Positions 9,123 to 17,880 are shown, counted from the stretch's first letter. The stretch: 64,000 nt of DNA from Pseudovibrio sp. Tun.PSC04-5.I4 (GCF_900104145.1 NZ_FNLB01000006.1:1075001-1139000), one strand, 5' to 3'. Numbers and translations: made by a program. Notes: generated by a model from the sequence alone, not told the origin.

Positions 9123-9811
9123 GCGCGCAAAACGGTGATCATCGCAAGCAACTTCGCGCACGCCTTGATACTCTGGAGGGTGCAAATGGCGGCGACTGGG
9201 AGAACCGTAAGAACTGGTTTGAGCAGGTCTACACCACGGCAGAAGGCGACACAGGCGAGATCCCTTGGGCAGAGCTGAAACCAAAAGCACCGCTGGTGGA
9301 GTGGCTCAAGGACAACCCGGGCAAGGCGCGGACAGCGCTGGATGTGGGCTGCGGATTGGGCGACAACGCCAATGCATTGCAAGAGGCTGGTTGGAGTACC
9401 TCCGCTTTTGATGTTGCCCCCTCGGCCATTGAATGGGCAAAAAAGCGTTTCCCGACAGGCGCGATCGATTTTCGTTGCGCCGATCTCCTGAGCCCGCCAG
9501 AGGATTGGATTGGCAAGTTCGATCTGGTCTATGAGTGTTTTACACTGCAAGCCATTGGCATTGAGATGCGCGGGCAAGTGGCAAAACCACTCAAAAGCCT
9601 CATAGCACCCAGTGGTACCCTGATCATTCTAGGCCGCTATTATGATGGAGAAGGCGAACGCTCCGGCCCGCCATGGCCCCTAACTGACTCAGAGTTGTCA
9701 GTGTACTACGCAGATGGATTCGAGCAGACTGTGAGACGCACCTTCATTCAGCACAAAGACGATGGCCGCAACATCCCCCACATCTGGCTGGAACTAAAAC
9801 GCCGCGGGTGA
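9119..9811 (+). CDS. Class I SAM-dependent methyltransferase
   Basis: 230 residues. The SAM-binding motif I ALDVGCGLGDNA (about residues 74-85) is followed by an acidic loop (FDVAPSAIEWAKKRFP), CADLL and FDLVYECFTLQAI, the standard Rossmann methyltransferase order. The substrate is not evident. The N-terminal WFEQVYTTAEGD segment resembles small-molecule (thiopurine/tellurite type) methyltransferases more than rRNA or tRNA enzymes. It is overlapped and probably co-expressed with holC, without an obvious functional link. Confidence 0.8.
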   Translation: MSAQNGDHRKQLRARLDTLEGANGGDWENRKNWFEQVYTTAEGDTGEIPWAELKPKAPLVEWLKDNPGKARTALDVGCGLGDNANALQEAGWSTSAFDVAPSAIEWAKKRFPTGAIDFRCADLLSPPEDWIGKFDLVYECFTLQAIGIEMRGQVAKPLKSLIAPSGTLIILGRYYDGEGERSGPPWPLTDSELSVYYADGFEQTVRRTFIQHKDDGRNIPHIWLELKRRG

Positions 9812-9933
9812 AATGGTTTCTGATGGAGATGAATCTCCAATGGTATTTTTCTGTTAGAGCTAGTTGGGATGTTCAGCGGATTGTAATACCGATTAAAGCC
9901 CTGAGCAGTGACTATGTAAGTCCAATACTGCCC

Positions 9934-9965
9934 AAAATAAACCCGAGGCCTGTGAAGACCTCGGG
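9934..9965 (-). terminator. Intrinsic terminator of the ABC-F gene
   Basis: On the minus strand CCCGAGG pairs with CCTCGGG over a 10-nt loop, followed by TTTATTTT, about 30 bp after the stop codon of the ABC-F gene. Confidence 0.75.
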
Positions 9966-9994
9966 CTGAATTTTACTCGATAATTTTGTCAGGT

Positions 9995-11881
9995 CTAACC
10001 TGCTGTCAGCTCTTCCAACTCAGCAGACATCTTCAGCCACGTTTCTTCCGTCTCACTCAGCACCTTCACATAGGCTGCACGGCGAATAGCGTGTTGTTTC
10101 GCTTTGTCCGGTGCCTCGGTGTAAATGCGTGGGTTGGCCAGCAGAACGTCAAGCTTCTTGATGTACTTCTGGTACTTGGAGACTTCTTTTTCGGCAGCTT
10201 CTATATTCTTCTTCAACGGAGCCAGCTTGGAGCGGCGCTCGGCAGCTTCCTTGCGGCGAGCCTGCGCATTGGCTTTTTCGCTGTCTTCTTCGACTGTCTT
10301 CTTCGATTTGGAGCCACCGTCACCCTGCAAGATAAACTTGCGGTACTCAGCCATATCGCCATCAAAGTCACGAACGCCGCCATCAGCAACAAGCCACAAC
10401 CGGTCAGCACACGCTTCCACCAAATGCCTGTCATGGCTGATGAGAATAACCGCACCCTCATAATCGTTGATCGCGTGCACAAGGGCTTCGCGGCTGTCGA
10501 TATCAAGGTGGTTGGTAGGCTCATCGAGAATAACAAGGTTCGGTCCATGGAAGGTCGCAAGACCCAGCAACAGCCGTGCCTTCTCACCACCGGAAAGATC
10601 CTTAGCAGGTGTCATCATGCGGTCTGTCGGCAAGCCAAACCGGTCCACACGAGCACGAACTTTGGATTCGATCACACCCGGCATTAACGGACGCACATGC
10701 TCAATCGGGCTGGATTCCGGCATCAAATCGTCCAGCTGATGCTGCGCGAAGAACGCAGTGCTCAGCTTGGTTGCCTTGGTCATTTCACCAGACATCAAAC
10801 CAAGACGGCCAGCAATCAGCTTGGCAAAGGTCGACTTACCATTACCATTCGCACCCAAAAGGGCGATGCGGTCATCATGATCAATGTTCAGCGTCAGATT
10901 GCTGAGGATGGGCTTGTCATCATAGCCAACAGATGCATTTTCCATCTTGATGATCGGCGGAGACAGCTTGACCTCAGGCTGCGGAATGAACAGATCCAGT
11001 CCTGAGCCTTCATCCAACACAGAAATAGGCTGCATTTTCTCAAGCATTTTAATGCGAGACTGCGCCTGTTTCGCCTTGGAAGCTTTCGCGCGGAAACGGT
11101 CAACGAAGCTTTGAATGTGCTTCCTTGCCTTGTCCTGCTTCTCAACGGCTTTGCGTTGCAAAATGATGGTTTCACGGCGTTGACGGTCAAAACTGTCATA
11201 ACCACCGCGATAGAACGTCAGCTTACCGCTGTCCATATGCACGATGCTATCAACCGCATTGTTGAGCAAGTCGCGATCATGGCTGATCAGAACCACTTGG
11301 TACGGGTAGCGCGCAATAAAGTTTTCCAGCCACATCGTGCCTTCAAGGTCGAGGTAGTTGGTCGGCTCATCCAGCAACATCAGGTCGGGTTTGGAAAACA
11401 GCAGCGCCGCCAATGCAACGCGCATTCGCCAGCCACCAGAAAAGTTGGCACATGGCTGTTTCTGCTCATCGTAAGAAAAGCCTAGACCCGTCAGAATAGA
11501 GGAAGCCCGCGCTTCAGCGCTGTGGCTCTCAATATCGGCAAGGCGCGTATGGATCTCTGCGATGCGGTGTGCGTCATGCGCAGTTTCCGCTTCCGCCAAA
11601 AGAGCTGTGCGCTCTGTATCAGCAGCAAGCACCACTTCCAGCAGCGTTTCCTGCGTACCTGGCGCTTCCTGAGCAACCTGGCCGATCCGCGCTTTTTGCG
11701 GCATATACACGCCGCCGCTTTCAACGGAGAGCTCACCGCACAACAGTTTAAACAGTGTCGATTTCCCAACACCATTGCGGCCCACGAGGCCAGTTTTGGC
11801 GCCGCTGGGTATAGTAACGGAGGCATCGTCGATCAAAAGCCGACCGGCAATCCGGTATGTAAGATTAGAAACTTGAAGCAT
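9995..11881 (-). CDS. ABC-F family ATPase (YheS/Uup-like)
   Basis: 628 residues without membrane segments: two ABC domains joined by a charged linker. Domain 1 has Walker A GRNGVGKST near residue 35, signature FSGGWRMRVALA and MLLDEPTNYLD. Domain 2 has GANGNGKST, LSGGEKARLLLG and VILDEPTNHLD. The charged linker (residues about 240-280) and a C-terminal coiled coil rich in K/E (residues about 540-625) are typical of ABC-F proteins, which act on the ribosome rather than as transporters. Which paralogue it is (YheS-like or Uup-like) cannot be fixed from sequence inspection. It is monocistronic, with its own terminator. Confidence 0.88.
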   Translation of the reverse strand: MLQVSNLTYRIAGRLLIDDASVTIPSGAKTGLVGRNGVGKSTLFKLLCGELSVESGGVYMPQKARIGQVAQEAPGTQETLLEVVLAADTERTALLAEAETAHDAHRIAEIHTRLADIESHSAEARASSILTGLGFSYDEQKQPCANFSGGWRMRVALAALLFSKPDLMLLDEPTNYLDLEGTMWLENFIARYPYQVVLISHDRDLLNNAVDSIVHMDSGKLTFYRGGYDSFDRQRRETIILQRKAVEKQDKARKHIQSFVDRFRAKASKAKQAQSRIKMLEKMQPISVLDEGSGLDLFIPQPEVKLSPPIIKMENASVGYDDKPILSNLTLNIDHDDRIALLGANGNGKSTFAKLIAGRLGLMSGEMTKATKLSTAFFAQHQLDDLMPESSPIEHVRPLMPGVIESKVRARVDRFGLPTDRMMTPAKDLSGGEKARLLLGLATFHGPNLVILDEPTNHLDIDSREALVHAINDYEGAVILISHDRHLVEACADRLWLVADGGVRDFDGDMAEYRKFILQGDGGSKSKKTVEEDSEKANAQARRKEAAERRSKLAPLKKNIEAAEKEVSKYQKYIKKLDVLLANPRIYTEAPDKAKQHAIRRAAYVKVLSETEETWLKMSAELEELTAG

Positions 11882-12059
11882 GGGACGCTATTTGCCCGCT
11901 CACGCACCATTTAGCAAGAGGCGAACAGGCGTAGAAGGTAAATTATATGCAGCTGCGTAAAGCCTTAGGTGCAACCTGAGAGCGATAGTCTCATTCCGCA
12001 AGGAATTTATGTGGCTTGCGCCGGTATCAAATTACATTTGGTCGAAACGGCTTCTGAAC

Positions 12060-12491
12060 TTACTTCCCATACCTAAACGCCATGGACACACAGTGAGCAA
12101 CGGCGTCCTCAGGGTAGGGCGCATCCAGCGGAATCCAGAGGCAGCGGTTGCCTTCAAAGCTTAGGATGTCGCCGTAGAGCTCCCTAAACTCTGAGATGAG
12201 GGATGTGTTGCAGTTGAAGAACAATCCGGCCTGATCTCCAAATTTTGGCTTCCAATGCAGGCGCACAGTTACACCGGGGTGCTTGGCGAGGGGCCGGTAG
12301 GCAGGCTCACCCCACTTAAGGCTCTCAACTATGGAAGCGGAACCATAAAGACCTGTGCCGATTTGCAAGATCAGTGCACGCAGCTCAAACAAGCGCTCCC
12401 GTTTGTCATCGGGGTAGCGAGCAAAGACATCTGCAACAGGCGCAAGTGGCTCGATAATCAGATCAGCCTTGGTGGTAGAGGCAGGGCACAT
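12060..12491 (-). CDS. DUF1801 domain protein
   Basis: About 143 residues, cytoplasmic, no signal peptide. The ESLKWGEPAYRP block and the RLHWKPKFGDQAGLFFNCNT strand region resemble DUF1801 (YdhG/iron-chaperone-like fold). The function is unknown in most members. The ATG at 12491 is preferred over a GTG at 12521 because AGGATAATAAC gives a good ribosome site. It lies downstream of the DinB gene on the same strand, with 142 bp between them. Confidence 0.7.
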   Translation of the reverse strand: MCPASTTKADLIIEPLAPVADVFARYPDDKRERLFELRALILQIGTGLYGSASIVESLKWGEPAYRPLAKHPGVTVRLHWKPKFGDQAGLFFNCNTSLISEFRELYGDILSFEGNRCLWIPLDAPYPEDAVAHCVSMAFRYGK

Positions 12492-12633
12492 GTTATTATC
12501 CTGAAAGAGGCAGTAAGACACACATAAGCCTAATCCACCTCTTCAGGGCAACACAATATGGCACTTGCTCCAAGGTCGAGAGCTGTGCCTGTGAAATTCC
12601 AGATCACAGCAGGATACAGGTTTGGCGATGGCC

Positions 12634-13167
12634 TTACGGCGTCACCATATCCTCTTCCTTCGCCATCCAGTGGCCAGTTTCCCGCTGGAAGTAGATCATA
12701 TCCAGTGCTGCTGGCTTGCGGCCAATCTGCGTCAGCATGGCATGAACCTGCCCGCGATGGTGGGTCTGATGGTTGAAGAAGTGGAACAGAGCTGCGCCAA
12801 GCGGCTGTTGCATGACCAAAGGCTTGCGCACAGTGCGGTAGATCATGGTGCGCAGGAGGTCTTTTTCCTGCATCTGGTCAATCACCGCACAAATGCGGCT
12901 GTCCAGCACAAGGCGCTTTTCTTTCAGCGCGGTAAGGCCACCAGTCAGTGTTTCATCAAGGCTGTCGATCGGGTCACCTTGACCGGAAAAGCGGAAAAGC
13001 CAGAGTTTGTCTGCCACCAACTGATGGTCCATGGTCCCGTGAATGGAGTTAAAGTATGTGCCCAGATCCCGGTGATACTCATCCGTCGTGATCTCTTCAC
13101 ATTCTTTGAGCAATAGATCGTTGGCCCACTGATTATAGGCCGCATACATTACAAATGCTGCTTTCAT
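12634..13167 (-). CDS. DinB family protein
   Basis: About 177 residues with the four-helix DinB/YfiT fold. The start MKAAFVMYAAYNQWANDLLL, the central SIHGTMDHQLVADKLWLFRF with a candidate metal-ligand histidine, and FFNHQTHHRGQVHAMLTQIG near the C-terminus carry the His ligands expected of the DinB metal site. Family members are metal-binding, often thiol- or DNA-damage-related, but the substrate is unknown. The ATG at 13167 has GAGGA at seven bases and was preferred over upstream starts. Confidence 0.8.
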   Translation of the reverse strand: MKAAFVMYAAYNQWANDLLLKECEEITTDEYHRDLGTYFNSIHGTMDHQLVADKLWLFRFSGQGDPIDSLDETLTGGLTALKEKRLVLDSRICAVIDQMQEKDLLRTMIYRTVRKPLVMQQPLGAALFHFFNHQTHHRGQVHAMLTQIGRKPAALDMIYFQRETGHWMAKEEDMVTP

Positions 13168-13613
13168 AGGGGTGTCCTCTTGCATGTCTGTTGAAAGGAC
13201 AATGCCCGCCTTTGAACCTTCATAAATTGACACACCTCAAATTTCTGAAAGGTCGGGGGGAGACCAGAAGTCGCAACCTGGAATACTTTTAGGGTGTCGA
13301 GTGGGGGAACCTGTTGTTCGACCTATGTTATTCTGAAATATCAAGAAAACTATCACGAGGTGCCCTTAAGGCTTATTCCTAAATTAGTTCGGGATAAGGG
13401 CACCTGCACGCTGAGGTGGCTCATCAAATCACTGTTTTTCTGCTGTTTTTTCTAAGGTCATCGTGGGAATACGGATATAATCCCTTGCTTTTTACGGGTG
13501 AGTTTAAGTATATCTCGCGCGAACCATTGTGGTGGCGTTTTGCGCCCCGCAAGGAAAACCTTTCATAAAAGAGCGACCAGTTGGGCGCTCGTAACAAACT
13601 GCAGGAAATAACA
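13168..13613. other. Intergenic region with an 11-bp hairpin and the ndk promoter area
   Basis: 446 bases without a gene. It holds a perfect 11-bp inverted repeat at 13358-13405 (AGGTGCCCTTA ... TAAGGGCACCT, 26-nt loop) and, further on, a perfect TATAAT at 13476-13481 that may be the ndk -10 box; no good -35 accompanies it. The remainder is featureless. Confidence 0.5.
13358..13405. repeat. Long inverted repeat with an alternative internal stem
   Basis: Outer arms AGGTGCCCTTA and TAAGGGCACCT are perfect 11-bp complements. Inside, CTTATTCC and GGGATAAG can pair instead (one G-U), and the two stems share bases, so they are mutually exclusive. It lies upstream of the likely ndk -10 box. Confidence 0.7.
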
Positions 13614-14036
13614 ATGGCGATTGAACGCACTTTTTCCATGATCAAGCCGGACGCAACCAAGCGCAACCTGACCGGTGCTATCACCGCTAAGCTGGAAGAA
13701 GCTGGCCTTCGCGTTGTTGCATCCAAGCGCGTATTCATGTCCCTAAAACAGGCTGAAGGCTTCTACGCTGTTCATGCAGCGCGTCCATTCTTCGGCGAGC
13801 TGACTGAATTTATGTCTTCTGCTCCAACCATCGTTCAGGTTCTTGAAGGCGAAAACGCTGTTCTCAAAAACCGCGAAGTTATGGGCGCAACCAACCCGGC
13901 AGACGCTGCTGAAGGCACAATCCGTAAGGCATTCGCTCTGTCCATCGGCGAAAACTCCGTACACGGTTCTGATGCTGTTGAAACTGCTGCTGAAGAAATT
14001 GCTTACTGGTTCTCCGGCACCGAAATCGTAGGCTAA
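13614..14036 (+). CDS. ndk: Nucleoside-diphosphate kinase
   Basis: 140 residues, the standard length. It transfers the gamma-phosphate between nucleoside di- and triphosphates through a phosphohistidine. MAIERTFSMIKPDATKRNLT opens the protein, and the active-site motif ENSVHGSDAVE contains the catalytic histidine. The ATG at 13614 follows AGGAA at eight bases and gives the usual N-terminus. It is monocistronic, with a strong terminator. Confidence 0.96.
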   Translation: MAIERTFSMIKPDATKRNLTGAITAKLEEAGLRVVASKRVFMSLKQAEGFYAVHAARPFFGELTEFMSSAPTIVQVLEGENAVLKNREVMGATNPADAAEGTIRKAFALSIGENSVHGSDAVETAAEEIAYWFSGTEIVG

Positions 14037-14074
14037 TCCAGCTCTACGGTTTTAGCTTTGAGCTAGAATTTTAA

Positions 14075-14114
14075 AAGCCCGTTTGATGCTTGGATGCGTC
14101 AGACGGGTTTTTTG
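14075..14114 (+). terminator. Intrinsic terminator of ndk
   Basis: CCCGTTTGA pairs with TCAGACGGG around a 12-nt loop and is followed by TTTTTT, about 45 bp after the ndk stop. Confidence 0.82.
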
Positions 14115-14256
14115 ATATCAAAATTGCATCTGGACAGCTCCAAACGGAAACAAATGTCTTAATTAATGCATAAGTTACGTTGGGCTCTCTTGCTTCTGAC
14201 ACAGTTTTAATTCTTAGTCCGTTCGCATGTGGGACAATGGAACGCGGAATAAATCC

Positions 14257-14730
14257 ATGAATAATATAGTAAAATCTCTGCTCATCGGGGCATCACTGAC
14301 ACTTATTGGTTCAGCAGTATCTGCTCAGGACTTCACTCGGCCATACTTGAGCCTTGATGCGGCCGGGAAAGGCATGAGCGCGTGTGTCGCTCTGGCTAAA
14401 GAAAACGGCTGGAACATGTCCATTGTTATTTTAGATCGCGGTGAAGACATCGTTGCATCAGCTCGTATGGATGAAGCGTTGCCAGCAAGCTACCTGGGCG
14501 CAACCTTGAAGGCAGAAACATCTCTGTCCTGGGGCATGCCGACCGAGAAGGTCAATGAGGTCCTCGAGCAGGCTCCGGTCTATAAACAGTTCCCAGGCAT
14601 CGTGGGTATTGCAGGCGGTATGCCAATCATCGTCGGTGAAAAATCCCTTGTGGGCGCTATCGGTGTTGCAGGCAGCTCCATGGATAACGACAGTGCATGT
14701 GCGAAGGCAGCTATTGCAGCCATGCGTTAA
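14257..14730 (+). CDS. Exported GlcG/HbpS-like heme-binding protein
   Basis: 157 residues. Residues 1-23 are a signal peptide ending SAVSAQ. The rest matches the GlcG/HbpS fold: LSLDAAGKGMSACVALAKEN, MSIVILDRGEDIVASARMD and the C-terminal GGMPIIVGEKSLVGAIGVAG. HbpS-type proteins bind heme or corrinoid-like ligands, but many homologues have no tested ligand. It has its own terminator and precedes the TetR array; nothing ties it functionally to the array. Confidence 0.78.
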   Translation: MNNIVKSLLIGASLTLIGSAVSAQDFTRPYLSLDAAGKGMSACVALAKENGWNMSIVILDRGEDIVASARMDEALPASYLGATLKAETSLSWGMPTEKVNEVLEQAPVYKQFPGIVGIAGGMPIIVGEKSLVGAIGVAGSSMDNDSACAKAAIAAMR

Positions 14731-14795
14731 GCCTGAAGAGACGCGGTTATAATTGTAGTAGTCCAGTTATAGCTGAAAATTTGCAGTTATTAGGA

Positions 14796-14828
14796 AGCCA
14801 GCCGTCCATTTTTTGCGGCTGGTTTTTT
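14796..14828 (+). terminator. Intrinsic terminator after the HbpS-like gene
   Basis: CCAGCCG pairs with CGGCTGG over an 11-nt loop, followed by TTTTTT. It isolates the downstream TetR array transcriptionally. Confidence 0.82.
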
Positions 14829-14998
14829 GTTATTTAAAGGGGCACATGCCCTAGGGAGAGGGACGGTGACAACCTGCCTCATACGAATGTGCAAAAAACC
14901 ACCTTGGAAATGATCTTTGTCAGAAGTTTAAGTGACTGAAATTATGAGAGTATTTACCGTATTGAACCCTCTAAGGAATAAATTAACCCCGCCGTAAT

Positions 14999-15022
14999 TT
15001 AATCGATTCTTATATTGATTAA
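14999..15022. promoter_or_regulatory. Candidate operator: 9-bp inverted repeat before TetR gene 1
   Basis: Arms TTAATCGAT and ATTGATTAA (one mismatch) flank six bases, a typical size for a TetR-dimer operator. It overlaps a possible -35 (TTGATT, 15015-15020) of a promoter whose -10 would be TATAGT at 15039-15044, so binding there would block transcription of the first array gene. Autoregulation is inferred. Confidence 0.5.
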
Positions 15023-15051
15023 AGTTGTAGTTTATATATATAGTGATTGCT

Positions 15052-15663
15052 ATGGAAATCGAAAAGGCACCACGGGGCCGACCTCGCCGGTTGGACAAAG
15101 ATAAGATGCTTGAGATCGCTAGCAACCTGTTCTGGCAACAGGGTTTTGAAGCGACCTCGATTAGTGAGCTTGTAACTGCAATGGGTATTACACCTCCAAG
15201 TCTGTATGCTGCATTTTCTTCTAAGGAAGAACTGTATCTTGCAGCAATTGATCGCTACTCAGCCAGCTATGGCCGTCAGATGCTCTCAGGGCTGGCGCTG
15301 CACTCCTGCGCTTATGAAGCTATTCGGACGGTTTTATACGAATGTGTTGATGTCTTCATCGGTGATGACCATCCTTCAGGTTGCATGATCTCCACGGGAC
15401 TAGTTGAAAGTTCAAGCGCTCAGAACGCTCTAGCCCGCAAACTGGCGAATATGCGAGTGCAAACCATCAAAATTATCGCCGACAAACTGAAAGCCTGTGA
15501 AGTTCAGTTTATTGAAGGCACCGACCTGTACGGGCTTGCAAGTTTCTTTGGTGCTACCATTCAGGGTATGTCTATTCAGGCAAGGGACGTTAACTCCCCG
15601 ACAGATCTATACAAAATCGCGGATCATAGCTTGAGCGTGCTGCAGGCCTGCCGCAGGTTTTGA
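15052..15663 (+). CDS. TetR family regulator, array member 1 (canonical)
   Basis: About 203 residues. This is the only one of the nine paralogues with a textbook TetR N-terminus: a basic arm (RGRPRRLDKDKM), helix-turn-helix residues about 25-55 (ATSISELVTAMGITPPSLYA), and the following AFSSKEELYLAA. The C-terminal ligand domain contains LSGLALHS, YECVDVF and HPSGC, and ends with FFGATIQGMSIQARD. An in-frame GTG at 15043 is possible, but the ATG at 15052 follows TATAGT by 7 nt, which would make the mRNA nearly leaderless. An inverted-repeat operator candidate lies 30-53 bp upstream. It is the probable ancestor type of the array. Confidence 0.88.
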   Translation: MEIEKAPRGRPRRLDKDKMLEIASNLFWQQGFEATSISELVTAMGITPPSLYAAFSSKEELYLAAIDRYSASYGRQMLSGLALHSCAYEAIRTVLYECVDVFIGDDHPSGCMISTGLVESSSAQNALARKLANMRVQTIKIIADKLKACEVQFIEGTDLYGLASFFGATIQGMSIQARDVNSPTDLYKIADHSLSVLQACRRF

Positions 15664-15837
15664 TAGATATTTGCGCATATAAAGAGATGTAAATGAGCCG
15701 ACCCTTGTAATATACTTGCAGGATTAAGCTCTAATATTTTGATATATTATACAAACTAAACTAAGTGATTTGCCTAAACACTCAGATCTGTCAGCCATAA
15801 CCTTGTTAAGGGTGTTTCCCATGCACCCGTGGGTTTG

Positions 15838-15865
15838 TTGAGAAACGGCCTCCTTCCCCTATGCT
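15838..15865 (+). promoter_or_regulatory. Promoter of TetR gene 2: TTGAGA-16-TATGCT
   Basis: TTGAGA at 15838-15843, 16-bp spacer, TATGCT at 15860-15865. The predicted leader is about 30 nt and contains GGGAGG (15891-15896) just before the ATG at 15902. It has the same spacing as the promoters of members 5-9 but with an ordinary leader. Confidence 0.5.
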
Positions 15866-15901
15866 GTTGGTACTGGGAAACAAAACACTAGGGAGGCCAA
15901 A

Positions 15902-16507
15902 ATGGGATACCAAGCTGCAATCACCAAGACAATCCCTCAAACGATGCAGGACGCTCTCAGAGATTCCATCGAAGTGTTTTGGCGGCGTGGTGTAGACCGC
16001 ACCTCAATGGAGGACGTTTGCAGAGAAACAGAGGTTTCCCGCAAATTTCTATATGACCATTTTAATTCCAGAGAAGAGCTCTATCGCACCGCTGTGATGT
16101 GGTATCTGGACCAATATGGTCGGCAACTTCTCTCAGAGTTTGCCTCGCATTCCAACCCCACTGAGGCCATTCGCGGCGCTTTGTATGAATGCATCGGAAT
16201 GTTTTGCGACAAAAAGTGCGAGCACGCCAAGTTGCTGTCGTACGCTCTGGCGGCGGTCAACAACAGTGACGCCATTTTAATCAGCGAACTTTTGGCGTTA
16301 CGGCGCAAGGTGTATTCCTCCATCCTGTGTAAGCTGGAGGGGAATAAATCCCAACTGAAAGCCGACGTGGATATCTCCATTCTTGCGCGCTTCTACCTCA
16401 CAACGCTCCGGGGGTTGGCAAGTCAGGCCGCCGATGGCATCCCAAGTGATGTTCTGTACCGGGTTGCAGACATGAGCCTTGAATTGCTGGAGACCTACAG
16501 AAAGTAG
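15902..16507 (+). CDS. TetR family regulator, array member 2
   Basis: 201 residues. The TetR fold is retained (ALRDSIEVFWRRGVDRTSME, then VSRKFLYDHFNSREELYRTA), but the basic N-terminal arm of member 1 is missing. The C-terminal half carries YGRQLLSEFASHSNPTEAIR and a cysteine cluster, YECIGMFCDKKCEH (C-x4-C-x3-C), in the region where the ligand pocket is expected. GGGAGG lies five bases before the ATG, so this copy uses a normal ribosome site. A terminator-like hairpin follows the gene, so it is probably its own transcription unit. Confidence 0.85.
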   Translation: MGYQAAITKTIPQTMQDALRDSIEVFWRRGVDRTSMEDVCRETEVSRKFLYDHFNSREELYRTAVMWYLDQYGRQLLSEFASHSNPTEAIRGALYECIGMFCDKKCEHAKLLSYALAAVNNSDAILISELLALRRKVYSSILCKLEGNKSQLKADVDISILARFYLTTLRGLASQAADGIPSDVLYRVADMSLELLETYRK

Positions 16508-16991
16508 GCTCTGGTTCATCTGAGTGAAAACGTTTGGCCTGAGGGAGATTTTGATCTCCGTTCAGGCCATTTTGTTGGAGAGTGCTATCGCTTCTACAAC
16601 TCACTTCAATGAGCTGCTTCATCAAAATCAATGGAAACTCAGTTGAAACCGACAGCTAAGCGGTATTCAAGTACGCGTTCCTTGTGGGATGCCTTCATAA
16701 CGCCTCTCTGAAATTTAACTTTGCCTGTGTTGACCACTCCGATAGATCTCAAAATTGCCATATATTACTCAGGGAAACACTGGGAAGGCAGTGGTCGAAA
16801 CCTCTCTAAACCATAGAATTAGAAGGGTTCTGTTGTTCCTCGCCATCTGGGGCAACTAATTTTCGTAAATTCCAAAGAGTGGTATCATCTCGCTATTAAG
16901 AGTGTTTATTTTTCACCCTAAGGTATGTTGCGACCTTCGTATAAGTGCGTAGAACTGATCATCTGTTCAGCAAAAAACCGGGAGAAGTTTT
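16508..16991. other. Intergenic region between TetR genes 2 and 3
   Basis: 484 bases, the longest ORF-free gap inside the array. It begins with the hairpin terminator of gene 2. Near the end, TTGCGA (16928-16933), 16 bp and TAGAAC (16950-16955) form a weak candidate promoter for gene 3, with GGGAG before its ATG. Nothing coding was recognised in between. Confidence 0.45.
16536..16576 (+). terminator. Terminator-like hairpin after TetR gene 2
   Basis: GGCCTGA and TCAGGCC close an outer stem, with GGAGAT/ATCTCC inside, followed by ATTTTGTT. It starts 28 bp after the stop codon. Confidence 0.65.
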
Positions 16992-17606
16992 ATGCAAATC
17001 GAGAACTATGAAATCAGTAGGCCAATCCCAATAAGTCTCTCCAAGACTTTTGAGGCCTCTATCCATGAGTTTGCAATTCATGGGATAGAGGGGACGTCAC
17101 TTCAACAGATCAGTATAGTGACCGGCGTCGCGGCAGATCACTTGAGCACTACCTTCCAAGATACGGAGAATCTCTTCTCCAACGTTGTGAAGTGGTACCT
17201 GACGCGTTACGAACACCAGATCCTTTCAGGGTTCGCAATGCACTCCAATCCGGTAGAAGCCATTCGCATTGCCCTATATGAATGTATAGAGCTGTTTTGC
17301 GAGGATGACTGTCCTCATGGCAGCTTGCTCTCAGTTGAGTTGATGGAGCTTTCCGACACCACGGGTGTAATTTCTGCGGAAATGGAAAAATTGCGCAAGA
17401 AGGTCCTTGCTCGTATTTTTCGGAAACTGAATGATACCAAATCCCGCTTCACGCCAGAGTTCAATGCAGTCGAACTTGCCGAATACTACACTGGGGTCAT
17501 GGTCATTATGATCAGGCAGGCATGTGATGGTGTGGGCAGGAATGAGCTTTATGATTTAGCAGATTCAAGTCTGATGCGATTAGAGGACCAACCGGTCATT
17601 CACTAA
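16992..17606 (+). CDS. TetR family regulator, array member 3 (divergent HTH)
   Basis: 204 residues. The N-terminal domain is recognisably TetR (FEASIHEFAIHGIEGTSLQQ), but the recognition helix reads VAADHLSTTFQDTENLFSNV, with the usual LYxxF tyrosine replaced and extra acidic residues. The C-terminal domain is strongly like members 2 and 4: LSGFAMHSNPVEAIRIALYE, then C-x4-C-x3-C (CIELFCEDDC). The N-terminus starts MQIENYEISRPIPISL with no basic arm. GGGAG lies before the ATG, so translation is probably Shine-Dalgarno driven. DNA binding is uncertain from sequence. Confidence 0.82.
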   Translation: MQIENYEISRPIPISLSKTFEASIHEFAIHGIEGTSLQQISIVTGVAADHLSTTFQDTENLFSNVVKWYLTRYEHQILSGFAMHSNPVEAIRIALYECIELFCEDDCPHGSLLSVELMELSDTTGVISAEMEKLRKKVLARIFRKLNDTKSRFTPEFNAVELAEYYTGVMVIMIRQACDGVGRNELYDLADSSLMRLEDQPVIH

Positions 17607-17625
17607 CAATAAACGTCTATATGAA

Positions 17626-17682
17626 CGCCTTAAAAAGTCGAGTTACAATAACCATTGGTGGTAACTCTATTTTTTTAAGGCG
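17626..17682 (+). terminator. Two-tier hairpin terminator after TetR gene 3
   Basis: An inner stem, GAGTTAC/GTAACTC (17640-17667), is followed by a T-run. An outer stem pairs CGCCTTAAAAA (17626-17636) with TTTTTTTAAGGCG (17670-17682), so the A-tract and T-tract also pair. It could work in both directions. A second, weaker hairpin (CCCTTC...GAAGGG, about 17708-17745) with T6 follows. Confidence 0.65.
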
Positions 17683-17845
17683 GCTTGCTGTGCTCCCTCG
17701 AAAATGCCCCTTCAAACGTCGGGCCTCCAAGGCATCGAAGGGAATTTTTTATTATCAAATGTAAGTATTAAATCCTATAAAATTCTGTTTTTTAAAGATG
17801 TTTCAGTCTTATCGATCCCTCCTTAAGCTTAGAATTTTTAATGTT

Positions 17846-17862
17846 AAGAACTTGTTGTTCTT
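17846..17862. promoter_or_regulatory. Inverted repeat upstream of TetR gene 4
   Basis: AAGAAC-TTGTT-GTTCTT, perfect arms of six, 18 bp before the ATG at 17881. It may be an operator or a 5'-leader hairpin near the ribosome site GAGG (17872-17875). Confidence 0.4.
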
Positions 17863-17880
17863 TGTTCTGCTGAGGTTACT

